A stretch of DNA of 7,838 bases. Source: Deltaproteobacteria bacterium UBA796 (GTDB lineage: Bacteria > Myxococcota_A > UBA796). The translations under genes were made by a program, and so were the position numbers. The first letter of the stretch is position 1. Each line of letters begins with the position of its first letter. The stretch covers positions 1 through 7,838 of the forward strand of contig DBIS01000211.1 of assembly GCA_002296975.1 (NCBI GenBank), given 5' to 3'. Of this stretch, positions 1 through 5,930 are shown piece after piece. The notes beneath the pieces are model-generated. The model did not search any database. It had not been told where the DNA came from and saw nothing but the letters and a program-made list of their open reading frames with translations.

Positions 1-2
1 GG

Positions 3-356
3 GTTCATCCGGCATTGACCGCCCTGGCCGCGGTGGTCTCAGAGCGCGCCCGCCCCGACGATTCTCCTCAGGCTATCGATGTGTTGGCTTGTCTGGCCTC
101 ACCCACCGGCGCCTTTGCGGCCGCCCATCACCCCAAGCGAGGTGCGCTGCTTGAAGGCGACGATCTCCTGGGGGCGGCCATGTTCGCACTTGTCGCACTC
201 GATCGTGTTCGGGCGAGTCGAGACACCCTCACCGTGTTGCCAGACCTCATCTCCTGTGTCGACCTCCCCACACCCTTTGGGCGCATCACGGTGGCCGATG
301 GCAAACTCACCGGTGCATGGACCGGTACGGCCCCCAATATTGTGTTCGCTCAGTGA
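3..356 (+). CDS. C-terminal part of an unrecognised protein (5' end outside window)
   Basis: The frame is open from the first bases of the window and ends at TGA 354-356. The TTG at 15 is therefore more likely an internal Leu codon than the start, and this is the last ~117 residues of a longer protein. I do not recognise the family. The visible part is rich in Ala and Leu with two likely helices (around DVLACLASPTGAFAA and LLGAAMFALVALDRV), followed by a more beta-like tail ending APNIVFAQ. The spacing of a short LASPTGAF-type turn before a helix faintly resembles alpha/alpha-toroid repeats of the prenyltransferase/squalene-cyclase kind, but one unit is far too little to call it. No membrane segment or Cys motif is seen. 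Its stop overlaps the start of the GMC oxidoreductase by 4 bases, so the two are very likely co-translated and may share a pathway. Confidence 0.7.
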   Translation, partial: VHPALTALAAVVSERARPDDSPQAIDVLACLASPTGAFAAAHHPKRGALLEGDDLLGAAMFALVALDRVRASRDTLTVLPDLISCVDLPTPFGRITVADGKLTGAWTGTAPNIVFAQ

Positions 357-1936
357 CTGCGCCCGACTTTGATTTTGTGGTCGTTGGCTCCGGGTTTGGC
401 GGCTCGGTGTCGGCCTTTCGCTTGGCTGAAAAGGGCTATACGGTCGCTGTGATCGAGATGGGAAGGCGGTGGGCCGACTCGGATTACCCGAAAACAAATT
501 GGGTTTTACATCGCTATCTCTGGGCCCCGATTTTTTCCTTTTATGGCTTTTTCCGAATGACCTTGCTCAAGGATGTATTTGTGCTGAGTGGCATAGGTGT
601 GGGGGGTGGGTCGCTGGTTTATGCCAACACCTTGCCGGTCCCAAAAGACCAAGCCTGGGATGACCCAGTGTGGGCGGGCCTAGAAGATTGGCGCTCCGTG
701 ATGCCCGCCTTTTATGCCACAGCCAAGAACATGCTTGGGGTCACGCCCTTTCCTCACCGAACCAAAGCGGACGACATCGTTGAGGACTATGCCCGCGAGA
801 TTGGGACCGCTGATAGTTTTGAGCCCGCCCCGGTCGGTGTGTGGTTTGGTCAAGCAGGCGTAGAGACTGAAGACCCATATTTTGGCGGCCGAGGCCCCAC
901 GCGGACCGGCTGTGTTCAGTGCGGTGGCTGCATGGTCGGGTGCCGTTTCAACGCAAAGAACAGTTTGGATAAAAACTACCTGTACTTGGCCGAAGGCTTG
1001 GGTGCACAAATCGTCGCTGAGACCCGGGTGACCAGCATCAAGCACAGCGATGCGGGTGGCTATGTGCTCGATGTCGAGACCTCCACACGGCGCTTTTTCA
1101 AGGGTCGACGCACCATCACCGCTGGCCAAGTGGTGCTCAGCGGCGGCGTGTTGGGGACGGTTCCACTGCTGATGGAGTGTGGGCGCCGAGGCTGGCTCAA
1201 GGGTTTGTCCTCTCATTTGGGCAACTATGTCCGCACCAATAACGAAGCGATCGTTGGGGTGAGTGTGCGAGGAAAAGCCGTAGACATGACCGAGGGCGTG
1301 GCCATCACCTCTAAGATTGCCCTGGACGATAAAACCCACCTCGAGCCCGTGCGCTATTCGGCTGGCTCAGATTTACTCGGCATGATGGCGACCTTGCTGA
1401 CCGACGGTGGTGGCACCGTGCCGCGCGCCCTCAAATGGGTGGGCCAGTGCCTGCGGCATCCCGTCGACTTTGCCCGCTCGCTTTGGCCCTTCGGCTGGGC
1501 GCGCAAGTCGCTCATTTTATTGGTGATGCAGACTGTTCCAGGCCATATGCGCTTGAAAATGAGCAGGCGATGGTGGTGGCCATTTTCTCGTGTGCTCTCG
1601 TCGGACGCTCAAGACTCCAAGGTGCCCAGATACATCCCAGTCGCCAATCAGGCTGCTCGCCGAATCGCCGAAAAGATGAACGGCGTACCTGTTAGCTCCA
1701 TCACTGAGGTCCTTTTGGATGTTCCCACCACGGCGCATATTTTGGGCGGCTGTGCCATGGGCAAGAGTGTTGAGCAGGGGGTCATCGACTCACGCAATCA
1801 GGTTTTCGGGCACCCAGGCCTGTACGTCGTCGATGGCTCGATGATCGGTGGCAATCTCGGTGTAAACCCAAGCTTGACCATTACAGCATTGGCCGAGCGT
1901 GCGATGAGCTTCATCAAGCCAAAGCCGAGGGCTTAA
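353..1936 (+). CDS. GMC-family FAD oxidoreductase, ChoD/cholesterol-oxidase-like
   Basis: A 527-residue flavoenzyme of the glucose-methanol-choline family, close in layout to mycobacterial ChoD. Family members oxidise an alcohol on a sterol or other hydrophobic substrate and pass the electrons to FAD. Seen: an N-terminal Rossmann motif GSGFGG (residues 12-17) with an acidic-ended strand VAVIEMG; the FAD-binding GVGGGSLVYAN segment; a cysteine cluster CVQCGGCMVGC (187-197) followed by AKNSLDKNYLYLAE; and the C-terminal GMC domain with AHILGGCAMG (His462) and GVNPSLTITALAERA (Asn505), the positions of the family's catalytic His/Asn pair. There is no signal peptide, so it is probably cytoplasmic or membrane-peripheral. 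The GTG at 353 is chosen because it overlaps the upstream stop as GTGA and places the Rossmann strand at the usual distance. An in-frame ATG at 317 would add 12 unlikely residues inside the previous gene and has no Shine-Dalgarno. The substrate cannot be told from sequence; cholesterol itself is not implied. Family call strong, substrate unknown. Confidence 0.93.
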   Translation: MTAPDFDFVVVGSGFGGSVSAFRLAEKGYTVAVIEMGRRWADSDYPKTNWVLHRYLWAPIFSFYGFFRMTLLKDVFVLSGIGVGGGSLVYANTLPVPKDQAWDDPVWAGLEDWRSVMPAFYATAKNMLGVTPFPHRTKADDIVEDYAREIGTADSFEPAPVGVWFGQAGVETEDPYFGGRGPTRTGCVQCGGCMVGCRFNAKNSLDKNYLYLAEGLGAQIVAETRVTSIKHSDAGGYVLDVETSTRRFFKGRRTITAGQVVLSGGVLGTVPLLMECGRRGWLKGLSSHLGNYVRTNNEAIVGVSVRGKAVDMTEGVAITSKIALDDKTHLEPVRYSAGSDLLGMMATLLTDGGGTVPRALKWVGQCLRHPVDFARSLWPFGWARKSLILLVMQTVPGHMRLKMSRRWWWPFSRVLSSDAQDSKVPRYIPVANQAARRIAEKMNGVPVSSITEVLLDVPTTAHILGGCAMGKSVEQGVIDSRNQVFGHPGLYVVDGSMIGGNLGVNPSLTITALAERAMSFIKPKPRA

Positions 1937-3471
1937 TGGGTGCGCGGGGTGGGGTTGCCGAAGTAGTAGGTGACCCCCAGGCTGAGCATGGTGAGGGTCG
2001 AGCTGATGTCACCATTGCCGACCACACTCCCGCTACCGATGGAGGTGTCTAGGGCCTCACCGCTTAAGGCGTTGCTGATGTCGATCGGTACTTCAAGTGT
2101 TCTAAGCTCGCTGTTTCGAATCTTACGGGTCCCTAAAAAACTTTGGGAGAGTGCAAAGTCGAAGCTGGCGATATCCTCCCAGTGATAGCTGGCCCCGACA
2201 CCGTAGCCGACCTTGTTGCCGTCCATCAGCGATACCCCTTGTACCCGGTTGGGGATGGCCGTCTGTTCGTAGTAGGCCCCAGAGCGCAAACTGAGCCAGT
2301 TTTTGGCTCGCCACTCCATGCCCAAGCGGTAGCTGAAGGTGTCGGTGTACTCTGCTGGGATGCTCACCGGGCCATTGATTGGTATATTTGGATCGATGTC
2401 CTGGGCCAACGCTTGAACCTCTTCGCTGAGGGTTAGTGGTGCCAGAACATTGTCGATCAGCACCTCTTTGGTCAGTTGCCATCGCTCATATACGGTCACA
2501 TATTCGATCTCGAGGGTATCGATGGGCCGAAAGGCCACCCCTGCTCGGAGAATCAACGGCATGGTCAATAAAACATCGACGTCATTGTCGTTTGTACTGG
2601 ATTCTTCTAAGATTTTTGGGATTATCGATCCCATATATGGTTCAGAATTGACCAACCAGTGGTTTTCAGAAAAGTCGGCGGAAATGTTTCCTTTTCCGTG
2701 GACGTCGATGGATGGTGTCATGCTGAGGCCGATGGTCAGCTGCTCTATCGGGTCGATCAACAGGCCCAAGTTTGCACTGAGTCTGCGTTTGTCGATCATC
2801 TCCATGCGAAAGACCAAATCGGTGGCCTCAGCAGTCCCGTGAGCACAGCTTGCGTCGCGTTGAGCCAGTTGGCGCTCAGAAAGGTCTTCGGGGTCCTTGT
2901 CATCGTAATTCCAACCAGGATTGCAGACCTTCAAGGCCAACTCTTGGTCGCCTCGGGTCACATTCCACAGCAAGCCGGCTCCGACCGTCAGCCATTTTAC
3001 GGGTTGATGAGCCACCGACAGGCCCATGAAAAACTGCTGCACCTTTGCGTCGATGAGCGTGTAGCGTTGAGGGCCGTCTGCTCTGTATTCTTTGTCGGGT
3101 GCGTAGGGCGGGTGCAACCCGAGCGCGAACATGGTGTTGGGCAGGCCAAGATGGTGGGCGATGCCGAGGGACGGGATTTTCATGGGCGCCGCGAGGTTGT
3201 CGACGGATTTGTAGGTCTTGATGACCTTGCCTTGGTCGTCCAAATCCATGCGTTGAAAGCTTGCCCGTTGATCGACCAGTGAGAAGTTCAACATCACCTG
3301 GCCCGAATCCAGGTTGATAAGCGCAGCGGGGTTGTAATACTGGGCGGTCAAATCACTGTTGCCCGCCACGTATGCACCCCCACGGGCCATACCGCGGGTT
3401 CCGGCATCTACAAAATAATAGCCGGCAGCGTGGGTGTGGGCGGTGAGGGCAAAAAGCAGAGAAAGAAGCAT
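1933..3471 (-). CDS. Outer-membrane transport protein, FadL/TodX (OMPP1) family
   Basis: A predicted 14-strand outer-membrane channel for hydrophobic compounds (long-chain fatty acids in FadL, aromatics in TodX). Seen: a hydrophobic signal peptide (LLSLLFALTAHTHA, cut before AGYY); the family's N-terminal hatch signature AGTRGMARGGAYVAGNSD followed by YYNPAAL; alternating beta-strand composition throughout; and a final strand LGVTYYF. About 512 residues is within or a little above the usual range (roughly 420-500). The ATG at 3469-3471 is chosen because GGAG lies 5 bases before it. ATGs at 3489 and 3486 would add six residues but lack a ribosome-binding site. Neither form has a basic residue at the signal-peptide start, which is unusual. 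An eight-residue tail (GNPTPRTH) follows the terminal Phe, where beta-barrels normally stop. The mature protein has only two Cys, ~26 residues apart. It is probably the last gene of the operon. Family call strong, cargo unknown. Confidence 0.93.
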   Translation of the reverse strand: MLLSLLFALTAHTHAAGYYFVDAGTRGMARGGAYVAGNSDLTAQYYNPAALINLDSGQVMLNFSLVDQRASFQRMDLDDQGKVIKTYKSVDNLAAPMKIPSLGIAHHLGLPNTMFALGLHPPYAPDKEYRADGPQRYTLIDAKVQQFFMGLSVAHQPVKWLTVGAGLLWNVTRGDQELALKVCNPGWNYDDKDPEDLSERQLAQRDASCAHGTAEATDLVFRMEMIDKRRLSANLGLLIDPIEQLTIGLSMTPSIDVHGKGNISADFSENHWLVNSEPYMGSIIPKILEESSTNDNDVDVLLTMPLILRAGVAFRPIDTLEIEYVTVYERWQLTKEVLIDNVLAPLTLSEEVQALAQDIDPNIPINGPVSIPAEYTDTFSYRLGMEWRAKNWLSLRSGAYYEQTAIPNRVQGVSLMDGNKVGYGVGASYHWEDIASFDFALSQSFLGTRKIRNSELRTLEVPIDISNALSGEALDTSIGSGSVVGNGDISSTLTMLSLGVTYYFGNPTPRTH

Positions 3472-3476
3472 GAACT

Positions 3477-3480
3477 CTCC
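3477..3480 (-). promoter_or_regulatory. Shine-Dalgarno GGAG deciding the FadL-family start
   Basis: On the minus strand GGAG (within GGAGAG) lies 5 bases before the ATG at 3469-3471. It sits downstream of the two tandem ATGs at 3484-3489, which have no purine-rich site in front of them. This favours the inner start. Confidence 0.6.
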
Positions 3481-3538
3481 AACCATCATTTATACAGCAT
3501 TGGCCCAAGCTCATCGGTCAAAGATGTGTGGCACCAAG

Positions 3539-4363
3539 CTACCAGCTTACCTTGATTCCGTTTTTAATTGCGATGTCGGTTTGGAGTAATTTCGGACTGT
3601 CCGCGGCGGTTTTCGGCGGGTTGGTGTCGTGGCGCAGGCGGGCATCGGCAGTGAAAGCCACATGTTTGCTCAAGCTAAAGGCCAGGCCAGACTCTGCGAC
3701 CATCCTGTAATCTGAAAGGGCCAAGAATCTCGGCTGGAAGTAGATGGTGGTGGTCCAGCTAAAGCTGTCTTTTGGGGCGTAAGTGGCGGAGATATAGCTT
3801 GATGAACGCCAATCCGATCGCGAGGCCACCTCGTCGTTGGCGATGCCCTCTTGGTTGAGCTTTTCATTTTCCAACATGGCTGCAGTGCCAAAGAAAACCG
3901 CACCTCCTGAGCCGCGCACCAGTGCAAAGCGCAGTCCAGACCCACCCAAAATCCGCCGATCCAGCAGAAGGAACTCGTTGAACTCGTACTGGCTGAAGAC
4001 CTCCAGCCAGATGGTGTCGCTGAGTGCGTAATTATACCGGAGATGCTGCAGCATCAGGTTCGAGAAATGGGCATCTTTGTCCCAAAGGCTCACGTCGGGG
4101 TCTGCGAGCAGGTCGGCTTGGGTGCGCTTGGCTGCAAAGCGGGAGCCCATGACCCAAAACACAGAGTGCAAACCGGTTTTGTATTCTTGGTGGGCATTGA
4201 CGCCAAAGTCAACGAACTGAATATTACCGTGGGTGAAGGCTGTGCTAAAGCCCATGCTGCCCTGTAGACCCTCTTCGGTGCCATCTGAGCGCAGTTTTTC
4301 AATGTTGACTTGGGCCGCCGCCATGTGTGGCAGCAACAAAAACAGAGCAATAATCCAGCGCAT
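3539..4363 (-). CDS. DUF481-family outer-membrane beta-barrel protein (YdiY-like)
   Basis: A 274-residue secreted protein. Seen: a signal peptide (MRWIIALFLLLPHMAAA, probable cut before QVNIEK); an N-terminal strand GSMGFSTAFTHGNIQFVDFG, where the FTHGN segment resembles the DUF481 opening strand with its conserved Gly-Asn; alternating amphipathic strands along the length; a late RLRHDTNPP turn; and a last strand IKNGIKVSW ending in an aromatic residue, the usual outer-membrane assembly signal. Known: DUF481 proteins (E. coli YdiY is the example) are poorly characterised predicted outer-membrane barrels, some reported as salt-induced. The start is supported by GGAGG (4368-4372) four bases before the ATG. 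It lies 38 bases after the unknown 183-residue gene and about 67 bases before the FadL-family gene, so it is probably in the same transcript. Molecular function unknown; other small beta-barrel families are a less likely alternative. Confidence 0.8.
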   Translation of the reverse strand: MRWIIALFLLLPHMAAAQVNIEKLRSDGTEEGLQGSMGFSTAFTHGNIQFVDFGVNAHQEYKTGLHSVFWVMGSRFAAKRTQADLLADPDVSLWDKDAHFSNLMLQHLRYNYALSDTIWLEVFSQYEFNEFLLLDRRILGGSGLRFALVRGSGGAVFFGTAAMLENEKLNQEGIANDEVASRSDWRSSSYISATYAPKDSFSWTTTIYFQPRFLALSDYRMVAESGLAFSLSKHVAFTADARLRHDTNPPKTAADSPKLLQTDIAIKNGIKVSW

Positions 4364-4401
4364 TCGGCCTCCGATGGCGAAGTGTCTAATGCATTTGTTG
4401 A

Positions 4402-4953
4402 CTAGTTGCCCTCTTTGAGCAGGGCGAACCAGGTGCTCATGGGCTTGCCCTTTTTGATGGCTTGGCCGATCACTGTGTGCTTTGATATGCGCCGTACGCG
4501 GTCGTTCATATGGCCGTAGACAAAGGTCGAGAGGCCCGAGGTGTTGGATTTCAATGGGGGAAAGCCTGGCGCGGATTGAGCGGGCTCAATGATGTAATCA
4601 AAGATGACCTCGGGGCCGTCGGGACGGATGGTGAAGTGCCCAGGTCCGGTCAACCACGACATCGCCTGGTGGTTGTAGCCTTGGATGATGCCATCGTTGT
4701 CGGTGACGCGTTTTTGGAAGCGGTTGAATGCTGGCAATGAGTTTTGGCCATGATGAATCACAAGTTCGCCGGGTGCACCATAAAAGTGTTTGATGTCCAA
4801 GACTTCGCCATCTTCTGCGAGGGCGTACATGGCCTTCAACTCTGCGCGGCTGAGCCGGCGTAGCCAGGTCTCGCGCTCGGTATGGTCTGCAGCGTCGAGT
4901 GCGGCTGAGAGTTCGCCGAGGCTCAGCTCAAGAGCGGGAGATGGGATGGTCAT
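4402..4953 (-). CDS. Protein of unknown function, 183 residues
   Basis: I do not recognise this family. It has no signal peptide and no membrane segment, so it is probably cytoplasmic. The first ~50 residues look helical and charged (LSLGELSAALDAAD, then ERETWLRRLSRAELKAMYAL). The rest looks like a beta-rich domain with aromatic and Gly-Pro turns: GAPGELVIHHGQNSLPAFNRF, GYNHQAMSWLTGPGHFTI, EVIFDYIIEP and a Lys/Arg-rich end (DRVRRISKHT, AIKKGKP) closing in STWFALLKEGN. Several His residues (56, 67, 68, 95, 106, 148, 159) are spread through it, with no obvious metal motif. A lipocalin-like or small ligand-binding fold is imaginable but unsupported. Translation is probably coupled to the PhnD-like gene: the ATG overlaps that gene's TGA as ATGA, with AAGGA nine bases before it. 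Its place between a cyclic di-GMP sensor pair and two outer-membrane proteins suggests a role in the same response. The coding call is firm; the function is open. Confidence 0.85.
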   Translation of the reverse strand: MTIPSPALELSLGELSAALDAADHTERETWLRRLSRAELKAMYALAEDGEVLDIKHFYGAPGELVIHHGQNSLPAFNRFQKRVTDNDGIIQGYNHQAMSWLTGPGHFTIRPDGPEVIFDYIIEPAQSAPGFPPLKSNTSGLSTFVYGHMNDRVRRISKHTVIGQAIKKGKPMSTWFALLKEGN

Positions 4954-5930
4954 GGGTTTGAGTCCTTGGGCACGGGGGCGGGCAAGGTGGACCCAGCTAG
5001 ACCAATCAAGGTGGCCACCCGCGCTTCGACCTCGCGAACAGAGCGATAATGGGCGTCGTCGGCGGGGACAAAACCGTTGATATCATCGAGTGGAAGCAGT
5101 GCTTTCCGGCCCTTGGCGTCTGTGGTGGAAATGCTGCTCAAGGCCTGTTGTAGGCCGAGGATGGCCCCGACAGGAAAGCCAGCCCGCACCACATAAGCGT
5201 CATAGGGAATGCGTTTGGTTCGGGCGATAACCCGCAGCTGTTTGGCCCCAGGGATGCTGCCTCGGCCGGCCTTGAGCGCATCGGTGTAGGTGGCACCCGC
5301 AGCGACCTCACCGCTGGCCACGGCAGCAATGACGGCGGCGTGGCTTCCAAAAAAGTAGCCTTGAATATCCTCGAGTGGGTTGATCCCAGCGTCGAGTAGC
5401 CGTGCGGCAGGAAAGAGCCAGCCTGAGCTTGAACGTTGGTCTACGAAGCCAAAAGGCTTTCCGCGCAAATCCGACAGGGAGTGGATGTCAGCGTCTTCGC
5501 GGGTGAGGATGTATGCGCCATAGGACTCGGTGCCGCTGGCGATGTGGGTGGCGATGGCCCGGATGTTTGGGTCTTTGGCGCGGGCGCGAACATAGGCGTA
5601 CGGGCTCATCACCGCGATGTCTACCTGGCCGCGAAGCAGGAGGGACTCAACATCGGCGTAACTTTCTCCCGCGATCACCCGGATTGGTATGGCAAGGCGT
5701 TCAGCGATGATGGCTGCTGTCGGCTGATAGCGTTCGTCCACACTGCCACCTTGTGTGACGAAGGGGGTGACTGCCCAAGTCAATCGCGCGATGCCCGCGT
5801 CGCTCAACGCTTGGTGTGCCTCGTCGTAGACCACCGAATCCGGCGGCCTGGCGATTAGGCTTCGGGCTTGGTTGGGTTCGTGCGTACAGGCACCGAGGAG
5901 CACGGCCAACAAGAGTGAGAGGCGTGTCAT
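4950..5930 (-). CDS. PhnD-like phosphate/phosphonate-type substrate-binding lipoprotein
   Basis: A 326-residue periplasmic binding protein anchored as a lipoprotein. Seen: a signal peptide with lipobox LGAC (Cys15, followed by Thr, not the Asp inner-membrane retention signal); the PhnD-type core with VDIAVMSPYAYVRA (104-117); a DLRGKPFGFVD strand leading to SSSG (167-170) and WLFP; GSHAAVIAAVASGEV (195-209, His197); and AGATYTDAL. In the known family, the Ser/Thr turn and the His/Glu region contact the phosphonate, phosphite or phosphate-like ligand. No ABC permease or ATPase gene is visible in the window. Instead the gene starts inside the stop of the diguanylate cyclase (ATGA, no clear Shine-Dalgarno), and it in turn overlaps the unknown 183-residue gene. 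This favours a sensing role, presenting ligand state to the cyclase, over import; that role is inference. Some PhnD-like proteins bind other small anions, so the ligand is not fixed. Confidence 0.9.
   Translation of the reverse strand: MTRLSLLLAVLLGACTHEPNQARSLIARPPDSVVYDEAHQALSDAGIARLTWAVTPFVTQGGSVDERYQPTAAIIAERLAIPIRVIAGESYADVESLLLRGQVDIAVMSPYAYVRARAKDPNIRAIATHIASGTESYGAYILTREDADIHSLSDLRGKPFGFVDQRSSSGWLFPAARLLDAGINPLEDIQGYFFGSHAAVIAAVASGEVAAGATYTDALKAGRGSIPGAKQLRVIARTKRIPYDAYVVRAGFPVGAILGLQQALSSISTTDAKGRKALLPLDDINGFVPADDAHYRSVREVEARVATLIGLAGSTLPAPVPKDSNP

Noticed and set aside
317..319. ATG as start of the GMC oxidoreductase
   Set aside because: It would overlap the previous gene by 40 bases and add a tail not expected before the Rossmann strand; the GTGA overlap at 353 is the more usual arrangement.
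680..1339. 219-codon open frame on the minus strand
   Set aside because: It lies wholly antisense to the well-supported GMC gene, has no recognisable domain, and such frames are common opposite G+C-rich codons.
2659..3282. 207-codon open frame on the plus strand
   Set aside because: It is antisense to the FadL-family gene, whose family signatures are clear; composition and lack of motifs mark it as a shadow.
3491..3521. Possible minus-strand promoter TTGACC - 19 bases - TGTATA before the FadL-family gene
   Set aside because: The -35-like match is reasonable, but the spacer is two bases longer than ideal and the -10 match is only fair. It would fit the inner ATG start, but a chance match cannot be excluded.
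4364..4401. 38-base gap between the unknown gene and the DUF481 gene as a promoter or terminator site
   Set aside because: No stem-loop or -35/-10 pair is visible; it holds only the GGAGG ribosome-binding site.
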